DNA from: Clostridium_AW malenominatum | GTDB lineage: Bacteria > Bacillota > Clostridia > Clostridiales > Clostridiaceae | Length of the DNA stretch: 64,000 nucleotides | Reading direction: 5' to 3' | Assembly: GCF_039521365.1 (NCBI RefSeq) | Contig: NZ_BAAACF010000001.1 | Coordinates: 496,001 to 560,000 of the forward strand | In this document: piece by piece, positions 1 through 8,127 of the stretch | Layout: the number at the start of each line of letters is the position of its first letter | Numbering within the stretch: the stretch's first letter is position 1 | Made by a program: the position numbers and the translations under genes | The notes under the pieces: generated by a model | What the model was told of the DNA's origin: nothing | Databases searched by the model: none | The model's input: the letters and a program-made list of their open reading frames with translations, nothing else

Positions 1-168
1 TCCAGAAATATTAATATCTATCATATTTTGAAATATAGGATAAGAGCTTTTATAGTTAGAGCTCTTATCAACGCCAGCAATTATATTTATATTAGGAAAG
101 GAATGAGAAACCTCAGTAATCACTTTTCCCATTTTTCCATTGCAACCATGTAAAATAACCTTAATCAT
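1..168 (-). CDS. dapB: 4-hydroxy-tetrahydrodipicolinate reductase, N-terminal part (runs off the window)
   Basis: Only the first 56 codons are present; the gene continues beyond base 1. The translated start contains HGCNGKMGK, the glycine-rich dinucleotide-binding loop of DapB (usually GxxGxMG), followed by an AGVDK segment as in the family. DapB reduces the DapA product with NAD(P)H in the lysine/diaminopimelate pathway and, in spore formers, feeds dipicolinate synthesis. The start ATG overlaps the dapA stop by 8 bases and has a GGAGG site 6 bases upstream inside dapA, so the two genes are co-transcribed and probably translationally coupled. Confidence 0.9.
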   Translation of the reverse strand, partial: MIKVILHGCNGKMGKVITEVSHSFPNINIIAGVDKSSNYKSSYPIFQNMIDINISG

Positions 169-1066
169 TTTGATCCTCCGTAGTTTTAATTAGTTCATGT
201 TTTTGAAGTTCCAGCTTTAATTGAGACAAATTATTTTTTTCCATATTACATAAAGGAAGTCTCAAATCTCCTACATTCATTCCCATAAGGTTCATTGCAG
301 TTTTTACAGGGATAGGATTTGTTTCTATAAAAAGAGAGTTCGCTAAAGAGAGGGTATCCAATTGAATTTGTAGTCCTTCATTAGCTTTACCTTCCATATA
401 TAGCTCACACATTTGGTGGACTTCTTTTGGAATTATATTGGCTAGTACGGATATGACACCGTCCCCTCCTAAAGATAATATTGGTATAATTTGATCATCA
501 TTACCTGAATATATATGAATTCTGTCTCTTAAAAGAGCTTTCATTTGTGCAATTTGGCTGAGATCTCCACTAGCTTCTTTTATACCAACTACATTGTTAC
601 AGGAATCACAAATTTTAACTAAGGTCATAGGAAGTATATTCATGCCAGTTCTAGCTGGGACATTATATATAATGATAGGAATATTTACACTATCATTTAT
701 ATATTTAAAATGTTCTAATAAGCCCTTTTGTGTAGTTTTATTATAGTATGGAGTTATAATCAAAAGACCATCTACACCAATATCTTCAGCCCATTTGCTA
801 AATTTAGCAGATTTTATAGTGTCATTTGATCCTGTTCCAGCTATAACAGGAATTCTTTTATTAACTTTATCCACAGTAAATTTTATAGTGGCTTTTCTTT
901 CCTCCTCGGACATGGTGGAGGCTTCTCCTGTAGTACCACAGACTATAATAGCATCGGTTTTGTTCTGAATATGCCACTCTAATAACTTTTCAAGTTTAGT
1001 AAAATTAACTTCGCTTCCATTAAAAGGTGTGATTATTGCTACTCCTGACCCTTTAAAAATTCTCAT
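161..1066 (-). CDS. dapA: 4-hydroxy-tetrahydrodipicolinate synthase
   Basis: DapA condenses pyruvate with aspartate semialdehyde, the first committed step to lysine and diaminopimelate. The 301-residue protein has the family length. It carries GTTGE (44-48), the PYYN segment (Tyr107/Tyr108), IIYNVPARTG with Tyr134 and Arg139, and the Schiff-base lysine in GIKEASGD (Lys163). I chose the ATG at 1066 because a GGGGG purine run lies 7 bases upstream; an in-frame ATG six codons earlier (1084) has no ribosome-binding site. dapB follows with an overlap. I found no lysine riboswitch in the 100-400 bases upstream. Confidence 0.95.
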   Translation of the reverse strand: MRIFKGSGVAIITPFNGSEVNFTKLEKLLEWHIQNKTDAIIVCGTTGEASTMSEEERKATIKFTVDKVNKRIPVIAGTGSNDTIKSAKFSKWAEDIGVDGLLIITPYYNKTTQKGLLEHFKYINDSVNIPIIIYNVPARTGMNILPMTLVKICDSCNNVVGIKEASGDLSQIAQMKALLRDRIHIYSGNDDQIIPILSLGGDGVISVLANIIPKEVHQMCELYMEGKANEGLQIQLDTLSLANSLFIETNPIPVKTAMNLMGMNVGDLRLPLCNMEKNNLSQLKLELQKHELIKTTEDQND

Positions 1067-1556
1067 AATAAACCCCCATTTCATTTTTTATTATTAATTT
1101 TATATAAATTTATTCATTTATAATATATTGTGCAATTTGTATTGCATTTAAAACTATAATTTATTGCGTCTATGGAAATAATAACCATAGAATTATCTAG
1201 CTAAAAAGATTGAAATTTTCTGAGATTTTCCACATACAAGCTTAAATTTTATTAGAATATTTTTTCAGCTTATAACTGGCCTCTTTATTTTAAATTAAAT
1301 ATTGTAGTTTTCTCATAATTAAAAGTAGATAAACTTAGCTTTTACAACGAATACCGTTAATATAATACTTTCTTCCTATATTATATAACCTATATAGGTA
1401 AAATTGTATACTATTTATAAAGTTTTTAATAAAAGTTAAAATAGTATAAGAATGATTAAATTCAATATAAATATAACAGTGAATTAAAAAAATCTTTATT
1501 CAGAATAAAATAATGTAAACGTGAAATAAAAGGAAAAAAATGCAAGATGGCTGTAA
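1067..1556. other. Divergent intergenic region between dapA and oppA, no gene seen
   Basis: Very A/T-rich and without a credible reading frame. It holds three short inverted repeats: a 7-bp pair at 1169-1175/1185-1191, a 7-bp pair at 1375-1381/1392-1398, and a 10-bp pair at 1407-1416/1439-1448. The first lies about 100 bases upstream of dapA and could be part of its leader or an operator. None has a clear T-run, and no riboswitch consensus was recognised. Confidence 0.5.
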
Positions 1557-1585
1557 TTGACATGGAAAAAAAACTGTGCTAATAT
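1557..1585 (+). promoter_or_regulatory. Probable SigmaA promoter of oppA (upstream, strong)
   Basis: TTGACA at 1557-1562, a 17-base spacer, then TAATAT at 1580-1585 with an extended -10 TG at 1577-1578. Transcription would start near 1592, giving a leader of about 180 bases and placing the start inside the dyad at 1593-1616. Confidence 0.7.
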
Positions 1586-1592
1586 GATAAAA

Positions 1593-1616
1593 ACAAATAC
1601 ACTTGTCCGTATTTGT
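1593..1616. promoter_or_regulatory. Perfect 8-bp dyad at the oppA transcription start, candidate operator
   Basis: ACAAATAC (1593-1600) and GTATTTGT (1609-1616) are perfect inverted repeats separated by 8 bases. They begin 7 bases after the -10 box of the strong upstream promoter. A repressor bound here would block initiation. Alternatively the RNA would begin with a hairpin that protects the mRNA 5' end. Confidence 0.45.
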
Positions 1617-1635
1617 ACAATAATTTATTAATATA

Positions 1636-1665
1636 TTGAAATTTTATGAATATTTTATTTATAAT
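1636..1665 (+). promoter_or_regulatory. Second possible SigmaA promoter of oppA
   Basis: TTGAAA (1636-1641), an 18-base spacer and TATAAT (1660-1665), about 110 bases upstream of the oppA start. It would bypass the dyad at 1593-1616 and give a shorter leader. Confidence 0.5.
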
Positions 1666-1774
1666 GTTATATTAATAAAGTAACAATAATTTATCCACTA
1701 TAAGTTAATTAAGTTTATAAATAATTATAAGCTTAAAAATATTTAAAGTATAGAAAATTAAAGGGGGAATTCAA

Positions 1775-3436
1775 TTGAAAAGCAAAAAAATACTCGCTGC
1801 TTTAGTTGCTGCTACTATGCTTATATCAACAGCATTAGTTGGCTGTGGCGGTGGTGACAAAAAACCTGCTGGCGATGCTACTAAAAAAGAACAAGCTATA
1901 ACTTTGGTTGTATCTCCAAGTAAAACATTAGATTCATCAAAGGCTACAGATCAGATGTCAATGAATGCTATCAATGCTTTTACAGAAGGTCTTACAAGAT
2001 ACAACAATGACAATCCAGAAAAAGCTCTTGCTGAAAGCTGGACTTCTTCACCAGATGGTTTAAAATGGACATTTAAGCTAAGAGATGCTGAATGGACAGA
2101 TGGAAAAAAAGTAACTGCTAAGGATTTTGAATATGCTTGGAAAAGACTATTGAATCCTGCTACAAAAGGACAATATGCTTCCTTCTTATTTGTATTAAAA
2201 AATGGTAAAGCATATTATGAAGGAAAAGTTACAGAAGACAAAATTGGAGTTAAAGCTGTAGATGAAAAGACTTTAGAAGTTGAATTAGAAAATCCAACTC
2301 CATATTTCTTACAATTAACTGCTTTTGCATCCTTATATCCATTAAGAGAAGATATAGTAAAAGCTGAAGGAGACAAATACGGTACCGACCCAAGTAAAAT
2401 GGTGTTTAATGGACCATTCGTAATTGAAAATTGGGAAAGAGGTTCCAAAATGCAGCTTAAGAAAAATGACAAATACTGGGATAAAGCTGGTGTTACTTTA
2501 GATAAAGTTACATTCCAGGTTGTTGAAGAAATGCCAACTAGATACCAAATGCTTACAAGCAATCAGATAGATGTTACAGCTATAGTTGGAGAATATGTTC
2601 AAAAGATGACAGATGAAGCTAAAGCTGGAAAATATGCTGCTATTAAGGAAAATGATGTATCATCATTCTTTATGATATTTAACCAAGGAAGACCAGACTC
2701 AAATAAACTTTTAACTAATGAAAAGATAAGATTAGCTCTATCTTTAGCAATTGATAGGGATGCATATGTAAACAACGTTTATAAGAGAGGTTTTGCTGCC
2801 AATGGTTTAGTTCCAGATGGAATGAAATCAGGAGATAAAGAGTATAGAGCGGTTGTTCAAGAGCCGTTAAAAGCTTTAAATAAAAATCCTAAAGAATTAT
2901 TCATAGAAGGATTAAAAGAATTAAAAATGGATCCAGATCCATCAAAGCATAAGTTAAAATATTTACCACAAGGAAGTGCTGCTACAGATAGAGCATATGC
3001 TGAATTCTTCCAAGCTCAATGGAAAGAAAAGATTGGTGTTAACTTCGAAATTCAATCATCAGCTGACTTCTCAGATTACCTAAAGAAGACAGAAGAAGGA
3101 CAATTCGAAGTTGCTATATCAGGATGGGGTGCTGACTACAATGATCCTATGAGTTTCGTTGAATTATTCTTAAGTGAAAATGGAAACAACAACGGAAAGT
3201 TTAAAAATGCTGAGTACGATGAAATCGTAAGAAAGCTTGAAAAAGAAGCTGATTCAGCTAAGAGAACAGAACTATACAAGAGAGCTGAGCAACTTCTTGT
3301 TGTAGAAGAAGCTGGTATAGCACCAGTATTCTACAAAGATAAGAGAATGTTCCTACAAAACCATGTTAAGGGATTACAATTACCATCATTTGGTGGATTA
3401 TATGAATTAAAATGGACTTCAATAGAAGGTAAATAA
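1775..3436 (+). CDS. oppA: Oligopeptide ABC transporter, substrate-binding lipoprotein
   Basis: Extracytoplasmic peptide-binding protein (SBP family 5) that delivers peptides to OppBCDF. The N-terminus is a lipoprotein signal with lipobox LVGC and Cys24 as the predicted lipidation site. The body carries the family pattern (ALAESW, WTFKLRD..WTDG, FNGPF, LALSLAIDR). The length of 553 residues is normal. The start codon is TTG at 1775, preceded by AAGGGGG 7 bases upstream; no ATG is better placed. It is the first gene of the opp operon and is separated from oppB by a strong hairpin (3452-3478), which would allow more binding protein than permease. Confidence 0.95.
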   Translation: MKSKKILAALVAATMLISTALVGCGGGDKKPAGDATKKEQAITLVVSPSKTLDSSKATDQMSMNAINAFTEGLTRYNNDNPEKALAESWTSSPDGLKWTFKLRDAEWTDGKKVTAKDFEYAWKRLLNPATKGQYASFLFVLKNGKAYYEGKVTEDKIGVKAVDEKTLEVELENPTPYFLQLTAFASLYPLREDIVKAEGDKYGTDPSKMVFNGPFVIENWERGSKMQLKKNDKYWDKAGVTLDKVTFQVVEEMPTRYQMLTSNQIDVTAIVGEYVQKMTDEAKAGKYAAIKENDVSSFFMIFNQGRPDSNKLLTNEKIRLALSLAIDRDAYVNNVYKRGFAANGLVPDGMKSGDKEYRAVVQEPLKALNKNPKELFIEGLKELKMDPDPSKHKLKYLPQGSAATDRAYAEFFQAQWKEKIGVNFEIQSSADFSDYLKKTEEGQFEVAISGWGADYNDPMSFVELFLSENGNNNGKFKNAEYDEIVRKLEKEADSAKRTELYKRAEQLLVVEEAGIAPVFYKDKRMFLQNHVKGLQLPSFGGLYELKWTSIEGK

Positions 3437-3451
3437 TACTTGTTTTATAAA

Positions 3452-3478
3452 GCTACAACAGGATTTTCCTGTTGTAGC
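3452..3478 (+). terminator. Intercistronic hairpin after oppA (partial terminator or 3' stabiliser)
   Basis: Perfect 11-bp stem, GCTACAACAGG against CCTGTTGTAGC, with a 5-base ATTTT loop. The following CTTTATAC is not a good U-tract, so it probably attenuates or protects the oppA message and lets some transcripts continue into oppB. Confidence 0.65.
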
Positions 3479-3617
3479 CTTTATACAGTTTATGATAAAA
3501 TGTATAGAAAGAATAAAAGGGGCTTTTTTATTTTGAATTGGAAAACAATTATCCCTAATTTAAAAATGTTAGTGATAATTAATATATAGCACATGATGCG
3601 TTTTAAGGAGGGAGAAA

Positions 3618-4571
3618 ATGTTTAAATATATATCTAAGAGAATAGGATATATGTTATTAACTTTATGGGTAGTTATTACAGTTACGTTTTTTTTAATGAA
3701 TGCAATGCCAGGGGATCCTATATCCTCACAAACTAAACAGCTTCCACCACAAATTAGGCAAACTATAAGAGCTCAATATGGACTGGACAAGCCTGTAGGT
3801 GAAAGATATGTGGTTTACCTTAAAAATTTAGCCAGTGGAAATATGGGAGATTCATTTGTAAATCCAGGGATTTCTGCAAATAAATATATTCAAGAAAGGT
3901 TTCCTAACTCTGCAAGAATAGGATTGCAAGCAGTAGTTTTTGGGCTAACTATTGGACTTGTTTTAGGAATTATAGCTGCTTTTAAGAGAAATACTGCTGT
4001 TGATTATATGGTTATTTTTATTGCCATTTTAGGGGTATCTATCCCTAGCTTTGTTATGGCAGCTTTACTTCAAAAGTATGTTGGAGGGAAAGCTGGACTT
4101 CCTATAGCAGGGTGGTATAGTAGAGGAGATGAATTTTTATCAACTATTAAATTTACTCTATTACCAACCGTAGCTTTAAGTTTTTCTAGTATAGCTACTT
4201 ATGCTAGATATATGAAAACCTCGGTTCTTGATGTAATAAATCAAGATTACATTATTACTGCTCAAGCAAAAGGTGTGTCAAGAATATCTATAGCTTGGAA
4301 ACATGTTATAAGAAATGCTATTTTACCAATAGTTACGATTCTTGGACCACAAATTGCTGCGGTTATTACAGGTTCTTTTGTTATAGAAAGAATATTTGCT
4401 ATACCAGGTCTTGGTAATGCTATGATAGATTTTATTGCAGCTAAAGATTACAACATGATAATGGGATTGACTATTTTCTACTCCTTTTTATATATTGTAT
4501 CTTTATTACTTGTAGATATTCTTTATACATTTATAGACCCAAGAATAAGGCTGTCAGGCGGTAAGAAATAG
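3618..4571 (+). CDS. oppB: Oligopeptide ABC transporter permease OppB
   Basis: Inner-membrane permease (binding-protein-dependent transport family) of the oligopeptide importer. It has 317 residues, an N-terminal membrane segment (about 9-29) ending in the typical MNAMPGDP, then several more segments. The cytoplasmic EAA-type coupling loop lies in the segment AQAKGVSRISIAWKHV. Start ATG with AAGGAGG 7 bases upstream. A gap of 181 bases from oppA holds the hairpin above; no strong promoter was seen in it. Confidence 0.95.
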   Translation: MFKYISKRIGYMLLTLWVVITVTFFLMNAMPGDPISSQTKQLPPQIRQTIRAQYGLDKPVGERYVVYLKNLASGNMGDSFVNPGISANKYIQERFPNSARIGLQAVVFGLTIGLVLGIIAAFKRNTAVDYMVIFIAILGVSIPSFVMAALLQKYVGGKAGLPIAGWYSRGDEFLSTIKFTLLPTVALSFSSIATYARYMKTSVLDVINQDYIITAQAKGVSRISIAWKHVIRNAILPIVTILGPQIAAVITGSFVIERIFAIPGLGNAMIDFIAAKDYNMIMGLTIFYSFLYIVSLLLVDILYTFIDPRIRLSGGKK

Positions 4572-4580
4572 GAGGTAAAT

Positions 4581-5552
4581 ATGGCTGAATTAAATAAAGA
4601 TAAATTTCAGATAATAGGTTGCGTCAATTCAGATGCGGAAGCCATAGTTAGACCAAATTTAACATATTGGCAGGATGCATGGAGAAGATTAAAACAAAAT
4701 AAGGTTGCTATTTTTTCCTTGATTTTATTAGGGGTAATTGCTATAATGTGCGCCTTTGGACCATGGATAGGTAAGTTAATTAGTGGCGTTGACTATTCAA
4801 TACAAAATCATAACCCAGCTGCTTTAAATGCAAAGCCAGGTACTTTAAATATAAACAAAGAAGGTCAACAATTAGGAAAATATATATTTGGAACAGATAA
4901 TTTAGGTAGAGATATATTTGGTAGACTATGGGTAGGGGGTAGAGTATCTATAGCCATAGGACTAGCAGGAACATTGATCGAAGTGTTTGTAGGTGCTATA
5001 TATGGTGGAGTTAGTGGATACTTTGGTGGACTAGTTGACGATATTATGATGAGAATCGTTGAGGTTCTAAATAGTATACCATATATGATAGTGGTAATAT
5101 TAATGGCGGTAATTTTTCAAAAACAAGGTATGGGTACAATATTACTTGCCCTTTGTATAACGGGATGGACAGGAATGGCAAGACTTATAAGAGGACAAGT
5201 TATGCAGCTTAAGGAATCAGAGTACGTACTTGCTGCTCAAGCACTAGGGGCTGATTCTAAGAGAATAATATACAAGCATTTAATTCCAAATACCATTGGA
5301 ATAATAATAATTTACATGACTTTCGATATTCCATCCTTTATATTTGCAGAAGCATTTTTAAGCTTTATAGGACTAGGAATACAACCTCCTAATACAAGTT
5401 GGGGAGCTATGGCGGCTTTTGGACAGCAGGTTATGGACTTCTATCCACATGAGTTGTTATTCCCAGCTATAGCAATAAGTTTAACTATGTTATCATTTAA
5501 CTTATTAGGTGATGGATTAAGAGATGCCCTAGATCCAAAATTAAGAAATTAG
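4581..5552 (+). CDS. oppC: Oligopeptide ABC transporter permease OppC
   Basis: Second permease half of the peptide importer, 323 residues. It has the OppC N-terminal cytoplasmic lead, a first membrane helix around 43-65, the hallmark FGTDNLGRDIFGR (luminal loop), and an EAA loop (AAQALGADSKRIIYKHLIPN). It ends with the family's GDGLRDALDPKLR. It starts 9 bases after oppB with TAGGAGG as ribosome-binding site. Confidence 0.95.
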   Translation: MAELNKDKFQIIGCVNSDAEAIVRPNLTYWQDAWRRLKQNKVAIFSLILLGVIAIMCAFGPWIGKLISGVDYSIQNHNPAALNAKPGTLNINKEGQQLGKYIFGTDNLGRDIFGRLWVGGRVSIAIGLAGTLIEVFVGAIYGGVSGYFGGLVDDIMMRIVEVLNSIPYMIVVILMAVIFQKQGMGTILLALCITGWTGMARLIRGQVMQLKESEYVLAAQALGADSKRIIYKHLIPNTIGIIIIYMTFDIPSFIFAEAFLSFIGLGIQPPNTSWGAMAAFGQQVMDFYPHELLFPAIAISLTMLSFNLLGDGLRDALDPKLRN

Positions 5553-5566
5553 GAAGGAGGATACCT

Positions 5567-6586
5567 ATGACAAAATTACTTGAAGTAAAAGACCTTAGAG
5601 TTTCATTCCACACATATGCAGGAGAAGTTCAATCAGTAAGAGGAGTATCCTTCGACTTAGAAAAGGGAGAAACTTTAGCCATCGTTGGAGAATCTGGCTG
5701 TGGAAAAACCGTTACATCAAAATCAATTATGAGATTAATTGCTACGCCTCCAGGAGAAGTAAAAGAAGGATCTCAAATTCTCTTTGAGGGAAAAGATATA
5801 TTAAAAATGAATGATAAGGAATTAAGAGAGCTAAGAGGGGAATCAATTAGCATGATATTCCAAGATGCTATGACTTCTCTTAATCCTACTATGAAAATTG
5901 GAAATCAAATTGCAGAGAGCTTAATAATTCACAGAGGTATGAATAAAAAAGAAGCTTTAGAAGAAGCGATTAAAATGCTAAAACTAGTTAATATACCAAA
6001 TGCAGAAAAAAGAGTTAACCAATACCCACATCAATTTTCGGGTGGTATGAGACAAAGAGCTATGATAGCTATAGCTTTAGCATGTAATCCAAAAGTCTTA
6101 ATTGCAGATGAGCCAACAACAGCTCTAGATGTTACAATACAGGCGCAAATTATGGATCTTATAAAAGAGCTTCAAAATAAGTTAGGAACAGCTGTAGTTT
6201 TGATTACCCACGATTTAGGGGTAGTTGCTAACGTTGCTTCTAAGATTCAAGTTATGTATGCTGGTAAAGTAATTGAAAGAGGAACAACGGATGAAATATT
6301 CTTTAATGCAAAGCACCCATATACATGGGCATTGCTTAAATCAGTACCTAGACTGGATACTGGTCATAAAGATGAACTTTATTCAATACAAGGAACGCCT
6401 CCAGATTTATTGAAACCACCAGTAGGATGTCCCTTTGCATCAAGATGTGATTATTGTATGCAAATTTGTAAGGAAGAAATGCCGGAGGTTAGTAAATTAA
6501 GTGATACTCACAGCGTACATTGCTGGCTTCAGCATCCTTTAGCACCAAAGGTTGAAGCTCCAATTATAGGGGAGGTGCAAAAATAA
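5567..6586 (+). CDS. oppD: Oligopeptide ABC transporter ATP-binding protein OppD
   Basis: ATPase subunit energising peptide uptake. Walker A GESGCGKT (41-48), signature SGGMRQR (158-164), Walker B VLIADEP (177-183) and H-loop ITHD are intact. The C-terminal oligopeptide/dipeptide extension carries four cysteines (288, 294, 297, 301) in the spacing associated with an iron-sulfur cluster in some DppD/OppD proteins. 339 residues. It overlaps oppF by one base (TAATG). Confidence 0.95.
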   Translation: MTKLLEVKDLRVSFHTYAGEVQSVRGVSFDLEKGETLAIVGESGCGKTVTSKSIMRLIATPPGEVKEGSQILFEGKDILKMNDKELRELRGESISMIFQDAMTSLNPTMKIGNQIAESLIIHRGMNKKEALEEAIKMLKLVNIPNAEKRVNQYPHQFSGGMRQRAMIAIALACNPKVLIADEPTTALDVTIQAQIMDLIKELQNKLGTAVVLITHDLGVVANVASKIQVMYAGKVIERGTTDEIFFNAKHPYTWALLKSVPRLDTGHKDELYSIQGTPPDLLKPPVGCPFASRCDYCMQICKEEMPEVSKLSDTHSVHCWLQHPLAPKVEAPIIGEVQK

Positions 6587-7554
6587 TGGAAAATAATAAT
6601 AATGTTTTAATAGAGGTAAAAAATCTAAAAAAATATTTTAAAGTTGGCAAGAATGCAATTTTAAAAGCAGTAGACAATGTTAGCTTTAAAATAAAAAAAG
6701 GTGAAACCTTAGGATTGGTAGGAGAGTCAGGTTGCGGAAAGACAACTTGTGGCAGAACAGTTTTAGGACTTTATGGAGCCACAGATGGACAAGTTTTTTT
6801 TGAAGGAACAGATATCCACAGTCTTAAAGGAACAGAAAAAAGAGAATTTACTAAGAATGCTCAAATAATATTCCAAGACCCATATGCATCTTTAAATCCA
6901 AGAATGACAGTTGGGGAAATAGTAGCAGAAGGTATAGATATCCATGGACTATATACAGGAGAAAAGAGACAACAAAGAATTTATGAACTTCTAGAGTTAG
7001 TTGGGTTAAATAAAGAACATGCCTCAAGATTTCCTCATGAGTTTTCAGGGGGACAAAGACAGAGAATAGGTATAGCTAGAGCATTGGCTGTTGAGCCTAA
7101 GTTTATAGTTTGTGATGAACCTATATCAGCTCTTGACGTATCCATTCAAGCTCAGGTTGTAAATTTATTAATTAAGCTTCAAAGAGAGCTTGGATTAACC
7201 TATTTATTTATAGCTCATGATTTATCTATGGTTAAGCATATATCTGATAGAGTAGGAGTTATGTATTTAGGCACTATGGTGGAATTAACATCGAGTAAGG
7301 AACTTTATGCAAATCCTAAGCATCCATATACTCAAGCATTACTATCTGCTATTCCAATACCTGATCCAGAGGTGGAAAAAAATAGACATAGAATTATGCT
7401 TGAAGGGGAAGTACCAAGCCCAATAAATCCTAAACCAGGATGTAGATTTGTGGCTAGATGTAAATATGCTAAGGAAATATGTTCACAAGAAATACCTGAA
7501 CTTAAAGAAGTTTCAAAAGATCACTTTGTAGCTTGTCATCTATTTAATGAATAA
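6586..7554 (+). CDS. oppF: Oligopeptide ABC transporter ATP-binding protein OppF
   Basis: Second ATPase of the importer, pairing with OppD. Walker A GESGCGKT (46-53), signature SGGQRQR, Walker B VCDEP and the ISALDVSIQAQV D-loop are intact, as is the C-terminal oligopeptide-transporter extension with Cys residues. 322 residues. Its ATG shares a base with the oppD stop, so translation is coupled. It is the last gene of the operon; a terminator follows 4 bases later. Confidence 0.95.
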   Translation: MENNNNVLIEVKNLKKYFKVGKNAILKAVDNVSFKIKKGETLGLVGESGCGKTTCGRTVLGLYGATDGQVFFEGTDIHSLKGTEKREFTKNAQIIFQDPYASLNPRMTVGEIVAEGIDIHGLYTGEKRQQRIYELLELVGLNKEHASRFPHEFSGGQRQRIGIARALAVEPKFIVCDEPISALDVSIQAQVVNLLIKLQRELGLTYLFIAHDLSMVKHISDRVGVMYLGTMVELTSSKELYANPKHPYTQALLSAIPIPDPEVEKNRHRIMLEGEVPSPINPKPGCRFVARCKYAKEICSQEIPELKEVSKDHFVACHLFNE

Positions 7555-7558
7555 TTAA

Positions 7559-7597
7559 AAATAAGAGTGAGGTAACCCTCTCTCTTATTTTAGTTTT
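7559..7597 (+). terminator. Rho-independent terminator of the opp operon
   Basis: AATAAGAG and GAGG pair with CCTC and CTCTTATT around a short loop (7559-7590), followed by TTAGTTTTTAG. Confidence 0.75.
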
Positions 7598-7634
7598 TAG
7601 TTATATAGTTTTTTAGATGAATAGATTATAGATA

Positions 7635-7680
7635 AAATTCCTATGGAATTTTTATTGTTGTAGAAATTCCATAGGAATTT
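7635..7680. repeat. 17-bp perfect inverted repeat (palindromic arms)
   Basis: AAATTCCTATGGAATTT at 7635-7651 is repeated in perfect inverted orientation at 7664-7680 with a 12-base loop. Each arm is itself nearly palindromic (AAATTCC-TAT-GGAATTT), so the region can fold as one long hairpin or two short ones. No T-run follows. It lies between the opp terminator and the SASP gene. Confidence 0.7.
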
Positions 7681-7705
7681 CCTCATATAGCACATGAAAG
7701 AAAGA

Positions 7706-7766
7706 GTTGTAAAATTATAGAAGATTAGAATGCTTTGTGAAATCAGAGATTCTAGAATTTTACAAC
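7706..7766 (+). repeat. Long imperfect hairpin upstream of the SASP gene
   Basis: GTTGTAAAATT (7706-7716) pairs perfectly with AATTTTACAAC (7756-7766), with further internal pairing of AGAAT with ATTCT. The following CTTTATTATATT is only weakly terminator-like. It could be the end of a read-through opp transcript or a leader element. Confidence 0.5.
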
Positions 7767-7790
7767 CTTTATTATATTCATGAATAAATT

Positions 7791-7828
7791 AATCCCTTCC
7801 TGTAAAAAATACTTTATAGGGAGGGATT
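7791..7828 (+). promoter_or_regulatory. Hairpin that sequesters the SASP ribosome-binding site
   Basis: Bases 7791-7806 pair without a gap with 7813-7828: 16 bp, of which two are G-U wobbles, with a 6-base loop AAATAC. The 3' arm contains the whole GGGAGGG Shine-Dalgarno (7819-7825) of the gene starting at 7832. In the RNA this would hide the ribosome-binding site unless it is opened or the transcript starts inside it. Confidence 0.65.
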
Positions 7829-7831
7829 TGT

Positions 7832-8086
7832 ATGGGAAAGACACCACTTAAAAAAGTTATTAAAGAAAAATTGAAAGCTAACAAAGAATTAACTGAAATG
7901 GAACAGTTAAGAGAGAAAATAAAATATGAAATAGCTGATGAATTGGGACTTAGAGATAAAGTAGAAAAACTAGGTTGGAGTTCCTTGACCTCTGAAGAAA
8001 CTGGGAGAGTCGGAGGTTTAATGACTAAGAGAAAAAAAGAATTAAATATACCTAAAAATATTGACTTGCAGAAAGATAATATATAA
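7832..8086 (+). CDS. Small acid-soluble spore protein, alpha/beta type
   Basis: 84 residues. DNA-binding protein that coats the spore chromosome and protects it from UV and heat. The family core is visible: KYEIADELG (germination-protease recognition region, cleavage expected within YEIADEL) and then TSEETGRVGG followed by MTKRKKEL. The lysine-rich N-terminal tail is longer than in canonical major SASPs and the GLRDKVEKLGW insert resembles the SspF branch, so this is probably a minor SASP. Expression is expected in the forespore (SigmaG), but I could not place a convincing SigmaG promoter. The Shine-Dalgarno is buried in the hairpin at 7791-7828. Confidence 0.85.
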   Translation: MGKTPLKKVIKEKLKANKELTEMEQLREKIKYEIADELGLRDKVEKLGWSSLTSEETGRVGGLMTKRKKELNIPKNIDLQKDNI

Positions 8087-8127
8087 TATTTAATCTGTAC
8101 CATTAAATTCACAAAGGAGAAACTTTC

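Noticed and set aside
1067..1556. Possible lysine riboswitch upstream of dapA
   Set aside because: No L-box core elements or suitable long helix seen; only short A/T-rich inverted repeats.
2215..2562. Antisense frame within oppA, and similar antisense frames within pheT, infC, ktrB, murJ and yunB
   Set aside because: No ribosome-binding site, biased composition of an antisense shadow, and overlap with well-supported genes.
3587..3600. Short repeated word ATAGCACATGA at about 3587, 7685 and 48299 as a dispersed repeat
   Set aside because: Only about 10 shared bases; the third copy is one arm of a terminator. Probably coincidence.
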